Below, one piece after another: positions 18,215 to 27,015 of a stretch of 64,000 bases of DNA. Below the pieces are notes generated by a model that saw only the letters and a list, made by a program, of their open reading frames with translations, made no database searches and was not told where the DNA came from. The stretch comes from JAJTFW01 sp964534995. GTDB taxonomy: Bacteria > Bacteroidota > Bacteroidia > AKYH767-A > OLB10. The stretch covers positions 33,267-97,266 of the forward strand of contig CAZHSC010000002.1 of NCBI GenBank assembly GCA_964534995.1, in the 5' to 3' direction. Numbering within the stretch: the stretch's first letter is position 1; each line of letters starts with the position of its first letter. A program made the position numbers and the translations under genes.

Positions 18215-19204
18215 ATGAACCCAAAGCCAGAAGCATCAGAAAAGCTGGATGCTATACGCCTCTTAAAATTTATCCTTAAGTGGAAAAAACAGTTGATTAT
18301 CACAGGTATTTCAGCCATCATAGTATCCTTCCTGTTTACGCTTCCCCAGATCATGACACCCATGTACAAAGCTACCACCGTCATATATCCGGTAAATATT
18401 CAAACGTATTCAAAGGAGACTTCTACCGAACAGATGGTGCAGCTGTTGAATTCAGAAGATGTGAAGGAAAATCTTATCAAAGCATTTAACCTTTACCGGC
18501 ATTATGATATTGACAGTACCGGAAAATACCCGCGCTTTGAAATCATGAAGCGCCTTGAGGAGAATATTTCCATTTCAAAAACTGAATTTGAATCCATCGA
18601 AATCAACATTCTGGATGAAGATCCTGTTCTTGCCGCGAGTATGTGCGATTCCCTGCTGCATTATGTAGACCGGAAAGCCATCAGTCTGGTGCGTATAAGG
18701 GCAAAAGAAGTGCTGGTGATTGCCTACAACCAGATGATGGAGAAAAAGCAGGAACTGGACTCTATGGAAAACGCCATTAAAAACATCCGGGTGCAATACG
18801 GCATCAGTGATTTCGAGAATATGGTAGAAGGCTTTTCCAGGGAATACTATCGTTCGCTGAGCAGCGGGGGAGCTAACCAAAAGATGGAGACTACGCGTAA
18901 AAACCTGGAAGAAAAGGGAGGAGAATATGTTTTTCTGAAGGAAATGCTCTGGAAAGTAAGGGGGCAGTACTCCGATTACAAACTCCGCTATGAACAAGCC
19001 CTCACCGACATGAAAAAGGAACTGGAATTTCATAACACCATTACCAAAGCGATTCCGCCCGAGCGGAAAGATTCCCCCAAGCGGACCCTCATCATGTTAA
19101 TTTTCACAGCGAGTGTGATGTTCGTAGCCTTGCTCATCATCATTTACCAGGAGCATTACAAATCCCGCTTTGAAAAGGAAATTACAGGAACCATTAATTC
19201 CTGA
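18215..19204 (+). CDS. Wzz-like polysaccharide chain-length regulator
   Basis: A 329-residue inner-membrane protein of the polysaccharide copolymerase type. It has one membrane helix after a short cytoplasmic start (QLIITGISAIIVSFLFTLP, about 29-47). A long periplasmic part is rich in heptads (coiled coil roughly 150-270). A proline-containing loop (KAIPPERKDSPKR) precedes a second membrane helix (LIMLIFTASVMFVALLIII) near the end. This is the classic Wzz topology. There is no C-terminal tyrosine kinase domain. These proteins set the length of O-antigen or capsule chains. It lies between the flippase and the Wzy-like gene. Confidence 0.85.
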   Translation: MNPKPEASEKLDAIRLLKFILKWKKQLIITGISAIIVSFLFTLPQIMTPMYKATTVIYPVNIQTYSKETSTEQMVQLLNSEDVKENLIKAFNLYRHYDIDSTGKYPRFEIMKRLEENISISKTEFESIEINILDEDPVLAASMCDSLLHYVDRKAISLVRIRAKEVLVIAYNQMMEKKQELDSMENAIKNIRVQYGISDFENMVEGFSREYYRSLSSGGANQKMETTRKNLEEKGGEYVFLKEMLWKVRGQYSDYKLRYEQALTDMKKELEFHNTITKAIPPERKDSPKRTLIMLIFTASVMFVALLIIIYQEHYKSRFEKEITGTINS

Positions 19205-20678
19205 TACCTTGAACGACCTGATTCGCATAGCCCCCGGAAGAGAGCAGGTTCGTCTTTTTTACCTGCTCACCGCTTTATTCGGTGTGCTGCTTATTTGGGG
19301 TTTTTTAAAGGGTATGGTATTTCTTGCCGGATTGCCGGTACTCTTTTTAGTATTGCTGTTAATAATATTCAGGCTTGACCTTGCCGCTTTTTTAGCTATT
19401 TTTATTACTCCCTTTTCCATTAACCTTGCCCATACCTCCTTAGGCATAGGGGTTAGTTTACCTTCCGAACCATTGTTGTTTGCCTTGTTCCTGATCTTCT
19501 GGCTCAAGGTATTCCTGGACGGTGGCCTTGACCACAGGATTATAAAGCACCCGGTAAGCATCTTAATTTTTATACACCTGGCCTGGTATCTCGTCACCAC
19601 AGTAAGCAGTTCAATGCCCCTTGTTTCCCTGAAATCAACGCTGGCCCGTTTTTGTTACGTGAGCGTTGGTTACTTTATGATGCTGTATCTTTTTTCAAAA
19701 AAGGAAAACATGAAGAAGTTCATCTGGATGTATCTTGTTCCCCTGCTGGCAGTAGTAGCTTATACCATTGCCATACATTCCAGTGAGGGTTTCAGCGAGG
19801 AAGCTGCGCATACGGCCATGGTACCATTTTATAATGACCATACGGCTTATGCCGCTGTGTTAAGTTATTTTATCCCGGTAGTACTGGGTTTCGCCATCGA
19901 TAAGGAGAGCGGTAAAAAAGCCCGTAATATCGCCTGGCTTGTTTTAGTAGTACTTATTACTGCCACTGTGTTATCCTACACCAGGGCAGCCTGGGTAGGC
20001 CTGGTAGCCGCTCTGGGTTGTTCACTGGTATTCCTCCTGCGCATCAAAGCGGCGCTGGTATATGCCGCATTCGCGATGCTGATTGTAGTGGCTTTTCTTT
20101 TCAGGACACAGATCACCATGCAACTGGAAAGCAATGAAGAGGTTTCTTCTGACGATTATGCCTCGCATGTGCAGTCCATAGGTAACATATCCAGTGATGA
20201 CTCAAACATTGAACGCCTGAACCGCTGGGCCTGTGCTTTAAGGATGTTCCAGGACCGGCCCCTGCTTGGCTTTGGCCCGGGTACTTACATGTTCAAGTAC
20301 GGAGCCTATCAGAAATACAGTGAAAGATCGGGTATCAGCACCAATTTCGCGGAAGGGGGCGGCTCGCACAGTGAATACCTGGGCCCCTTGTCGGAACAGG
20401 GATTTATAGCCCCCTTGATTTTTTTGCTCCTCATCGCGGTAACGGTACAAACCAGCGCCACCTATATTAAAAACTGCAGGAACAGTTCGAACAGAATTCT
20501 GGCTAGAAGTGTATTACTGGGACTGGTTACCTATTGGGTACACGGTGTATTAAATTATTTTCTGGATACGGAAAAAGCATCCATTCCTTTCTGGGGTTAC
20601 ATTGCCATTCTCGTGGCCTTGCAATTGTTTCACAGGGATGAAAAGCCGTCAGTGTTTCACACGCCGGATGCTAAGTAA
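19170..20678 (+). CDS. O-antigen ligase/polymerase family (Wzy_C) membrane protein
   Basis: A protein of up to 502 residues with about 11-12 membrane helices and one large periplasmic loop. The conserved Wzy_C region includes SYTRAAWVGLVAALG, then a loop containing RPLLGFGPGTYMFKYG and GGGSHSEYLGPLSEQGFIAP. Members polymerise or ligate O-antigen or capsule repeat units in the periplasm. Start is uncertain because no ATG is available near the beginning. TTG at 19170 overlaps the previous gene by 35 bases, and TTG at 19209 begins 4 bases after its stop (489 residues). The 3' end overlaps the PP2C gene on the other strand by 30 bases. Confidence 0.85.
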   Translation: MKRKLQEPLIPDTLNDLIRIAPGREQVRLFYLLTALFGVLLIWGFLKGMVFLAGLPVLFLVLLLIIFRLDLAAFLAIFITPFSINLAHTSLGIGVSLPSEPLLFALFLIFWLKVFLDGGLDHRIIKHPVSILIFIHLAWYLVTTVSSSMPLVSLKSTLARFCYVSVGYFMMLYLFSKKENMKKFIWMYLVPLLAVVAYTIAIHSSEGFSEEAAHTAMVPFYNDHTAYAAVLSYFIPVVLGFAIDKESGKKARNIAWLVLVVLITATVLSYTRAAWVGLVAALGCSLVFLLRIKAALVYAAFAMLIVVAFLFRTQITMQLESNEEVSSDDYASHVQSIGNISSDDSNIERLNRWACALRMFQDRPLLGFGPGTYMFKYGAYQKYSERSGISTNFAEGGGSHSEYLGPLSEQGFIAPLIFLLLIAVTVQTSATYIKNCRNSSNRILARSVLLGLVTYWVHGVLNYFLDTEKASIPFWGYIAILVALQLFHRDEKPSVFHTPDAK

Positions 20679-21887
20679 GGTAACATCATCAATGGCATCC
20701 ATGTTCTTTCTGAAATCATTGTAGGCATCCAGCACCCTGAAGTGCATATCTTTCATCGTAAACACGTCGGCATTGGATTTTATCATTTCCATCAGCAATT
20801 CCATGCCAAAAGCATCCCCTCCTTCATTTTCCTGCTCTACAATACCATCGGTATAACAAAACAGAATGGCTCCGGGTGGCAGATAGGCCATTCCCTCCTG
20901 CATAAAGGGCAGGGCTTCAAACATACCCAGTCCCGTAGTGCCTTTGTTGAGTAAATCAAATGATCCTTCGCTGAAAATAAAAGGAGGATTCTGACCGGCA
21001 TTCACATACTTCAGCGCATGTGTCTTTGTATTCAGCACGGCGAAGAAGGCGGTGATGAACTTTTCGCCTTTTGCGCTTTTGTTGACACAATCGTTCAGGT
21101 CAAGAACCAGGTCCTTCAATGATGAATAGTAAGGAGCCTTGGCGTTAAGGTTGGCCTGGAAGTTTGACATCAGCAGGGCCGCTGAAATCCCCTTCCCGGA
21201 AACATCGGCGAGGCAGATGAGAAGTTCGTCCTCATTGATCTGAATATAATCATAGTAATCACCGCCTATTTGCTGATGCGGCAGATAGGTGGCAGCGAGG
21301 TCCAGCCTGCGGTCATGGGGAAGATGCGCGGGGAACAACATGGATTGCATCCTCGCTGCCAGCTCCAGTTCCTTTTGCAGCTGCGCCTGGCTGATGGTAT
21401 CACGGGTCAGCCGCTTGTTTTCAATGGCCACCACAATGATATTGGTGATGGTATGGATAAAGGGCAATACCTCCTTCAGGTTTTCAATTTCATCGTGCTG
21501 CAGGTTGCCGATAAAAGCATAGGCGAGTGCACGTTCATTGTGATATACGGGAATAATACTATCAAAGCCCTGTACCCAGTCGGGCATTTTTACATTATTA
21601 AACTGCAACTGATTCAGTTCACCAAAGCGTTCTTCCATATTCTCCATCACAAAATTCTCAGGGACGCCATAGGTCAGGATCTGCTTCCATTCATTTTCAT
21701 GAATAAAGAGTGTCAGCTTCTTTACCTTCAGCTGATTCAACATCACATTCTCAAAAATTTCAAAAAGCTGCTCAGCAGGCATATTGTAATTTATCGCCTT
21801 GGTGATTTGCAGGAGCCAGTGCAACTGAAGTTTCTTTATGTGCAACTCCGCGTCATTCCTTTTCGCATCTGGCAGCATATTTTGCAT
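20649..21887 (-). CDS. GAF-PP2C (SpoIIE/RsbU-type) serine phosphatase
   Basis: A 412-residue cytosolic regulator. Residues about 20-165 form a GAF-like sensor domain. A linker helix (LQKELELAARMQSMLFP) follows, as in RsbU-type phosphatases. Residues about 190-408 are a PP2C/SpoIIE phosphatase with the metal-binding motifs IGGDYYDY, LADVSGKGISAALLM, NAGQNPP and FCYTDGIVEQEN. Such proteins dephosphorylate anti-sigma-factor antagonists in partner-switching systems, but no RsbV/RsbW homolog is in the window. It starts 6 bases after lpxD ends and is probably cotranscribed with it. The 3' end overlaps the Wzy-like gene by 30 bases. Confidence 0.9.
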   Translation of the reverse strand: MQNMLPDAKRNDAELHIKKLQLHWLLQITKAINYNMPAEQLFEIFENVMLNQLKVKKLTLFIHENEWKQILTYGVPENFVMENMEERFGELNQLQFNNVKMPDWVQGFDSIIPVYHNERALAYAFIGNLQHDEIENLKEVLPFIHTITNIIVVAIENKRLTRDTISQAQLQKELELAARMQSMLFPAHLPHDRRLDLAATYLPHQQIGGDYYDYIQINEDELLICLADVSGKGISAALLMSNFQANLNAKAPYYSSLKDLVLDLNDCVNKSAKGEKFITAFFAVLNTKTHALKYVNAGQNPPFIFSEGSFDLLNKGTTGLGMFEALPFMQEGMAYLPPGAILFCYTDGIVEQENEGGDAFGMELLMEMIKSNADVFTMKDMHFRVLDAYNDFRKNMDAIDDVTLLSIRRVKH

Positions 21888-21893
21888 CTGGCT

Positions 21894-22829
21894 TCAGGAC
21901 TGTTTTATTTTTTCAAACACCTCCGGAAGCCTTGATACCAATGCCATTTCCTTCATCTTATCCCTTGCTTCCTTTGCCGGGCTGCCGAAATAGACGACCC
22001 CGCCTTTCAAGGATTTCGAAATTCCGGACTGGGCATAGACAATGGCTCCTGCCCCGATGGTCACATCCTTCTGACAGCCTACCTGGCCCCAGAAAATCAC
22101 ATTATCCTCAATGTTTACACAGCCGGCAATGCCCACATGGGCGGCAAAAAGACAATTCTTTCCGATCACTGTATCATGACCGACATGCACATGGTTATCG
22201 AGTTTGGTCCCCTTCCCAATAATGGTATCTGAAGAAACGCCACGGTCTATGGTACAGCAGGCGCCAATTTCCACATAATCGTGAAGTACAACCCTGCCGC
22301 AGGAATGCATCTTCTCATAGTAATCCGGTCGGCGCTTGTAATAAAATGCATCCGCCCCGATAACGGTATTGGCATGCAGAATGACGTTATCACCAATTAC
22401 GCAATGGCTGTAAATGACTACCCCACTGTGAATAATACAGTTTTTTCCGATTTTCACTTCCGGACCAATGGATACATTGGGTTGAATAACGGTTCCTTTC
22501 CCTATTTCCGCTGTAGGATCAATGTCCTGTGCGGAGGGAACAAAAGGCATAAAGCGTTTGGTAAGGTACACATAGTCCCGGAAAGGATCATCACTAAAAA
22601 TCAAACCCTTTCCAGGCGGCACCTCCACTTCCTTATTGATGATAATAAAACTGGCTTCCGAGTAAAGCGCTTTATCATAGTACTTTGGGTGATCCACAAA
22701 AGTGAGGTCACCGGGCTCTACACGGTGAATTTCATTGATACCGGTTACCATCAAGGCAGGGTCGCCGATGACTTTACCATGGATCATTTCATTTAACTCT
22801 GCGAGCGTTCGCCCCGGTGATATTTTCAT
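21894..22829 (-). CDS. lpxD: UDP-3-O-acylglucosamine N-acyltransferase (LpxD), short-type
   Basis: A 311-residue left-handed beta-helix acyltransferase of lipid A synthesis. It adds a 3-hydroxyacyl chain to the 2-amino group of UDP-3-O-acylglucosamine. The N-terminal substrate domain (ISPGRTLAELNEMIHGKVIGDP, VEPGDLTFVDHPKYY) is followed by hexapeptide repeats from about residue 100 (IGKGTVIQPNVSIGPEVKIG). GADAFYYKRR and the HVHVGHDTVIG block contain the catalytic-type histidine. Bacteroidota often carry a second, longer LpxD; this may be the paralog. The ATG at 22829 is chosen because the upstream in-frame TTG lies in a promoter box. Operon with the PP2C gene. Confidence 0.85.
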   Translation of the reverse strand: MKISPGRTLAELNEMIHGKVIGDPALMVTGINEIHRVEPGDLTFVDHPKYYDKALYSEASFIIINKEVEVPPGKGLIFSDDPFRDYVYLTKRFMPFVPSAQDIDPTAEIGKGTVIQPNVSIGPEVKIGKNCIIHSGVVIYSHCVIGDNVILHANTVIGADAFYYKRRPDYYEKMHSCGRVVLHDYVEIGACCTIDRGVSSDTIIGKGTKLDNHVHVGHDTVIGKNCLFAAHVGIAGCVNIEDNVIFWGQVGCQKDVTIGAGAIVYAQSGISKSLKGGVVYFGSPAKEARDKMKEMALVSRLPEVFEKIKQS

Positions 22830-22841
22830 AGCTTGATGTGG

Positions 22842-22849
22842 CAAAAGTA
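22842..22849 (-). promoter_or_regulatory. -7 box TACTTTTG before lpxD
   Basis: Exact TAnnTTTG ending 12 bases before the ATG at 22829. Its TTG is in frame with lpxD and can be miscalled as a start. Confidence 0.55.
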
Positions 22850-23018
22850 AGTATTCTTTATCTGAAAAGATAATGGTGAGCTACGTATTCGGTAATTAAA
22901 AATTCACACAAAACCGGATCATCAATTCCTGCATATTACGCAACAGTGGCAGTAGCTTTCCCTGTGATATAACTGAATGCTTGCTGTATATCTGTTTATG
23001 ATGAAGAAATTAAATTGC

Positions 23019-23055
23019 AAAAAAAAGCCGGAACTGCGGGATAAGCAATTCCGGC
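23019..23055 (-). terminator. rho-independent terminator of DUF4397 gene
   Basis: On the minus strand a GCCGGAA/TTCCGGC stem (23049-23055 with 23027-23033) is followed by eight T residues. It lies 21 bases beyond the stop of the lipoprotein gene. Confidence 0.8.
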
Positions 23056-23075
23056 ACTATGAAACCGGTAAATTA

Positions 23076-23780
23076 TCAGTTATTCACAATAATCTGTGCA
23101 TTCAAGGCCTGGTCACCGCTGCCGCCCACAAATCCTTTGGCATATACGGTATAAATTTTACCGGCGGTTAAACTGATTCCAGGAAGCGGTAACACTACGT
23201 TCGCAGTACCGGCCAACCTGACTTCGAGGTTATAAGTACCTGCATCCAGTGGTGTAAAATCTGTATAGTCCTTGAAACTTATTTTGCCGAAAACAACGCC
23301 ACCACCCGTCAGGGCAACATCCACTGCAGGGGCATCCGGAGAGAGGTGAATAAAACGTACATGCGCCTTACCGGAAGCCGGTGCAGTAAGATTGTCTTCA
23401 ATGAAGAGGGCATTCAGCTTACTGACGCTGTCCACAGCGAACAAAGTGTAATTTTTATTTTTAGTAAAGCCAAGGTTGGCGGCAAGGGCCGTAGTGGTAG
23501 TTCCGGCCACATTCACTTTAATATTACGGGTTCCTTCAGTTACAGTCAGATAAGCCGTATTGTCGAGAAATTCAACCGGAGATGTGTTTACCTTGCTGTT
23601 GTCCAGCAGGAGGTCAACTGCCGGTGCATCCGGAGAAGCATGAACAATCATCAGCCGGGCGTTGCCGGCAGGCGTTGCATCATCATCATCATCACTGCAT
23701 GAACTTACAGAGAACATTGTAAGTAATGCAATACTCAGCATAGAAAGAAATTTCAAAGAATACATGGTGTTTTTTTTCAT
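23076..23780 (-). CDS. DUF4397 lipoprotein with duplicated domain
   Basis: A 234-residue predicted lipoprotein. The signal peptide ends in a lipobox (SVSSC), followed by an acidic run of aspartates (DDDDD), which is common in surface lipoproteins of this phylum. Two copies of the same domain follow, marked by RLMIVHASPDAPAVDLLLD and VRFIHLSPDAPAVDVAL, each ending in a strand with NYTLFAV or IYTVYAK. This matches the DUF4397 pattern. Function of the family is unknown; an adhesive or carbohydrate-binding beta-sandwich is plausible. It is divergent from typA and followed by its own terminator. Confidence 0.87.
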   Translation of the reverse strand: MKKNTMYSLKFLSMLSIALLTMFSVSSCSDDDDDATPAGNARLMIVHASPDAPAVDLLLDNSKVNTSPVEFLDNTAYLTVTEGTRNIKVNVAGTTTTALAANLGFTKNKNYTLFAVDSVSKLNALFIEDNLTAPASGKAHVRFIHLSPDAPAVDVALTGGGVVFGKISFKDYTDFTPLDAGTYNLEVRLAGTANVVLPLPGISLTAGKIYTVYAKGFVGGSGDQALNAQIIVNN

Positions 23781-23909
23781 TGTCTTGTTGTTTTATGTGT
23801 TTGGAAGGAAAAACAGAAGAAATGAAAAATTGTTAATCCGTATGAGGCCCTTTTCTCAAATTTTTATCAGAAGTTCTTTAAAAAGTACAATTGCCACGCT
23901 TAAAAAGCC

Positions 23910-23917
23910 TATCTTTG
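23910..23917 (+). promoter_or_regulatory. -7 box TATCTTTG before typA
   Basis: Exact TAnnTTTG, with TTG at 23891-23893 sixteen bases upstream. The ATG of typA is 47 bases downstream. Confidence 0.6.
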
Positions 23918-23964
23918 CGGGCGCTAAAAACACCTCTCTCTGGCGGAGAGACATTAAATATAAA

Positions 23965-25776
23965 ATGCAGAATATCAGGAACATAGCAATTATTGCTCAC
24001 GTTGACCACGGTAAAACCACCCTTGTTGACAAGATTTTACATCAAACCGAGCTCTTCAGGGAAAATGAAAAAACCGGGGATTTAATACTCGACAACAATG
24101 ACCTTGAAAGGGAAAGGGGAATCACCATTGTCGCTAAAAACGTATCAGTTCAGTATAAAGGTACCAAAATTAACATCATCGACACCCCGGGTCACGCTGA
24201 TTTTGGAGGTGAAGTGGAAAGGGTCATGAATATGGCCGATGGGGTATTGTTGCTGGTGGATGCTTTTGAAGGCCCCATGCCGCAAACCAGGTTTGTGCTA
24301 TCCAAAGCGCTCGAGATGGGTAAAAAAGCCATCCTCGTTATTAATAAAGTGGACAAAGAGAATTGCAGGCCCGACGAAGTACACGAAAAAGTTTTCGATC
24401 TTTTCTTTCACCTGGACGCTACCGAAGAGCAGCTGAACTTCCCGACCGTTTATGGTTCCTCCAAGCAGGGCTGGATGAGCCGTGACCTGAAAATACCCAG
24501 TGATAACATTACGCCTTTGCTGGATACTATCATTGATTACTTTCCGGCACCGGAATATGTGGAAGGCAGCCCGCAGGTATTGATTACCTCCCTTGACTTT
24601 TCCACCTATGTTGGACGGATTGCCATCGGAAGGATCAGCCGTGGATCGCTCAAAGAAAACCAACCGGTATCGCTCATGAAAAAAGATGGCAGCATCAGGA
24701 AAATGAGGGTGAAAGAAACTTTTGTTTTTGAAGGCCTTGGCAGGAAAAAGGTAGGGGAAGTATTTTGCGGAGATATCTGTGCCATTACCGGCATTGAGGA
24801 TTTTGATATCGGCGACACCATTGCCGATTTTGAAAACCCCGAGGCGCTGAAGCCCATATCGGTTGATGAACCTACCATGTGCATGCTGTTCACCATCAAC
24901 AACTCACCCTTTTTCGGTAAAGAAGGCCGCTTTGTAACGTCAAGGCATATCCGCGATCGCCTGTACAAGGAACTTGAGAAAAACCTCGCCATGCGTATCC
25001 AGGAAACGGATTCTCCCGACAGCTATCTCGTGTATGGCCGGGGAGTATTGCACCTTTCCATTCTGGTGGAAACCATGAGGAGGGAAGGTTATGAACTGCA
25101 GGTTGGCCAGCCCCAGGTAATCATCAAGGAAATTGACGGTGTTAAACATGAACCTGTCGAACACCTTACCGTTGATGCGCCCGAGGAAGTTGCAGGAAAA
25201 GTGATTGAACTGGTTACCCAGAAAAAGGGAGAGCTCAAAGTGATGGAGCCGAAGGGAGATTTACAACACCTCGAATTTGAAATACCCGCCCGGGGACTTA
25301 TCGGCTTGCGCAGTAATGTGCTTACTGCCACCGCGGGACGTGCCATCATGGCCCACCGCTTTGCGAAATTTGAACCCTGGAAAGGCCCCATTCAGGGAAG
25401 GATATCCGGCGTATTGCTTGCCAAGGAAACCGGCACCGCTACCCCCTACTCCATTGACCGCATGCAGGACAGGGGTATTTTCTTTATCGATCCGGGTGAG
25501 CAGGTATATGCAGGACAGGTGATCGGGCAACATATCCGTCCTGACGACCTGGTCATAAACTTATGTGAAGCCAAAAAACTGACAAACATGCGTGCCTCAG
25601 GCAGTGATGACAATGTAAGGATAGCTCCTAAAATCAATTTCTCGCTGGAAGAGTCGATGGAATACATCGAGAAAGATGAATACCTGGAAATCACACCCAA
25701 GTCATTACGCATGCGGAAAATTTACCTGGATGAGAATGAACGTAAACGCAATGCCAAGAAAATGGCAGAAGCCTGA
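23965..25776 (+). CDS. typA: TypA/BipA ribosome-associated GTPase
   Basis: A 603-residue translational GTPase. It acts in 50S subunit assembly and stress adaptation in other bacteria. G1 AHVDHGKTT begins near residue 10. The G2 region is ERERGITI, G3 is DTPGHADFGG, and G4 is NKVDKE. The C-terminal domains include GRGVLHLSILVETMRREGYE, the ARGLIGLRS segment typical of BipA, and RAIMAHRFAKFEPWKG. Length matches the family (about 600). The frame is open for another 303 bases upstream, but that part overlaps the DUF4397 gene and lies upstream of the promoter box, so the ATG at 23965 is used. A terminator follows. Confidence 0.97.
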   Translation: MQNIRNIAIIAHVDHGKTTLVDKILHQTELFRENEKTGDLILDNNDLERERGITIVAKNVSVQYKGTKINIIDTPGHADFGGEVERVMNMADGVLLLVDAFEGPMPQTRFVLSKALEMGKKAILVINKVDKENCRPDEVHEKVFDLFFHLDATEEQLNFPTVYGSSKQGWMSRDLKIPSDNITPLLDTIIDYFPAPEYVEGSPQVLITSLDFSTYVGRIAIGRISRGSLKENQPVSLMKKDGSIRKMRVKETFVFEGLGRKKVGEVFCGDICAITGIEDFDIGDTIADFENPEALKPISVDEPTMCMLFTINNSPFFGKEGRFVTSRHIRDRLYKELEKNLAMRIQETDSPDSYLVYGRGVLHLSILVETMRREGYELQVGQPQVIIKEIDGVKHEPVEHLTVDAPEEVAGKVIELVTQKKGELKVMEPKGDLQHLEFEIPARGLIGLRSNVLTATAGRAIMAHRFAKFEPWKGPIQGRISGVLLAKETGTATPYSIDRMQDRGIFFIDPGEQVYAGQVIGQHIRPDDLVINLCEAKKLTNMRASGSDDNVRIAPKINFSLEESMEYIEKDEYLEITPKSLRMRKIYLDENERKRNAKKMAEA

Positions 25777-25795
25777 TTGTAACTGACACCAGCAG

Positions 25796-25829
25796 CGCCG
25801 GTTTTCCTGAGGAAATCCGGCGTTTCTTA
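25796..25829 (+). terminator. terminator after typA
   Basis: Twelve-base stem with one mismatch (25796-25807 with 25811-25822) around a three-base loop, followed by TTTCTTATTATT. It is 20 bases after the typA stop. Confidence 0.7.
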
Positions 25830-25891
25830 TTATTGGTCGTTTCCGGCAGCCTCTTCAGCTAAATGTTTAAAACAAGCTGCGGACGATTGAT

Positions 25892-25899
25892 TATATTTG
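25892..25899 (+). promoter_or_regulatory. -7 box TATATTTG before histidine kinase
   Basis: Exact TAnnTTTG. Its TTG (25897-25899) is in frame with the kinase gene and should not be taken as its start. Confidence 0.55.
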
Positions 25900-25947
25900 A
25901 GATGGCTGCAAAAGTTATTACACGGCCGTGCCTATACGCTACCATTA

Positions 25948-27015
25948 ATGATCGACAGAGTCATCCGGAAATTTTATAATAAAATGCCCGATAAAAAAAT
26001 GCAGAGTATTATTCTGCATTCACTTTTCTGGCTGGTATGGCTTACCCGTTCCTTTTACGACACCTATGGTATATGGGGAGTTAAATGGGGTTTCGCCTAC
26101 ATCGCCATCGTATTCATCAGCCAGGTGCCTTTGGTATACATCCACCTTTACCTGCTCGTCCCCCGATTGCTTAACCGGAAAAAATACCTGCAGTACCTGT
26201 TCCTCACCGGTCTCTGCGTATATGGATATTCTTTATTAAACTACTCACTGCTTACCGCTTTGCCCAGGGAAAATATGCCCGAGAGGATGACACGGTTCCT
26301 GGCCAATATCACTCCGAATTTTGATTTGCTGGAAGGGCTCATTGTGGTGATACTCACCTATGCGTTAAAATACACCCTGATCGCTTTCATTACACAAAAC
26401 GAATTGCTGAAGCTGCAAAAAGAAAAACTCCAGCTGGAGCTGAATGCCCTCAAAGCACAGATACACCCGCACTTCCTCTTCAACACCCTCAACAACCTGT
26501 ATTCACTTACCCTTAAGAACTCGGATAAATCCTCGGAGGTGGTACTTAAACTTTCGGACATTATGCGATATGTCCTGTATCAGGCCAACGAAGAAAAAGT
26601 TGCATTATCCAGGGAACTCGAGTTTATCAGAAACTACGTGGAGCTTCAGCGTATCCGCTACCATGACCGCTATGATATCAGCTTCCGGGTAAGCGGTGAA
26701 GTGAAAGATCAAAAGGTAGCGCCGCTGCTCTTTATTGACTTTGTGGAAAATGCCTTTAAACATGGTATCGACAAAAGATTTACCGATGGTTTCGTCCACA
26801 TCCATTTTCATATAAATGGCGGGCGCCTGTGCTTTTCAGCCGAAAACAGTATCGGAAATAATGAACAGGCTGGAATCATCAGGCAGGATACAGGCATCGG
26901 CCTTGCCAATGTTAAGAAAAGGCTATCGATATTATATCCACAGCAACATGAACTCCTCATAAAGCGCCATGATGAGGTCTATTCCGTAACACTTAACATT
27001 GAATGTCATGAATAA
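25948..27015 (+). CDS. LytS/YehU-type sensor histidine kinase
   Basis: A 355-residue inner-membrane sensor. Four membrane helices lie between about residues 20 and 148. A short coiled coil follows (NELLKLQKEKLQLELNALK), then the His_kinase block. The phosphoacceptor His173 is in IHPHFLFNTLNN (172-183). The N-box FVENAFKHG is at 265-273, and the G-box GIGLANVKKRL at 316-326. No separate extracellular sensor domain is visible, so the signal may be read in the membrane. The ATG at 25948 is chosen over the promoter-embedded TTG at 25897; an ATG at 25984 is also possible. The stop overlaps the start of the response regulator by 8 bases. Confidence 0.92.
   Translation: MIDRVIRKFYNKMPDKKMQSIILHSLFWLVWLTRSFYDTYGIWGVKWGFAYIAIVFISQVPLVYIHLYLLVPRLLNRKKYLQYLFLTGLCVYGYSLLNYSLLTALPRENMPERMTRFLANITPNFDLLEGLIVVILTYALKYTLIAFITQNELLKLQKEKLQLELNALKAQIHPHFLFNTLNNLYSLTLKNSDKSSEVVLKLSDIMRYVLYQANEEKVALSRELEFIRNYVELQRIRYHDRYDISFRVSGEVKDQKVAPLLFIDFVENAFKHGIDKRFTDGFVHIHFHINGGRLCFSAENSIGNNEQAGIIRQDTGIGLANVKKRLSILYPQQHELLIKRHDEVYSVTLNIECHE

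Noticed and set aside
21270..21935. A 221-residue plus-strand frame opposite the PP2C/lpxD junction
   Set aside because: It is a shadow of two well-identified genes and has no family-like features.
23662..23964. N-terminal extension of typA by 101 residues
   Set aside because: It overlaps the DUF4397 gene on the other strand, crosses an exact -7 promoter box, and TypA proteins start at the ATG at 23965.
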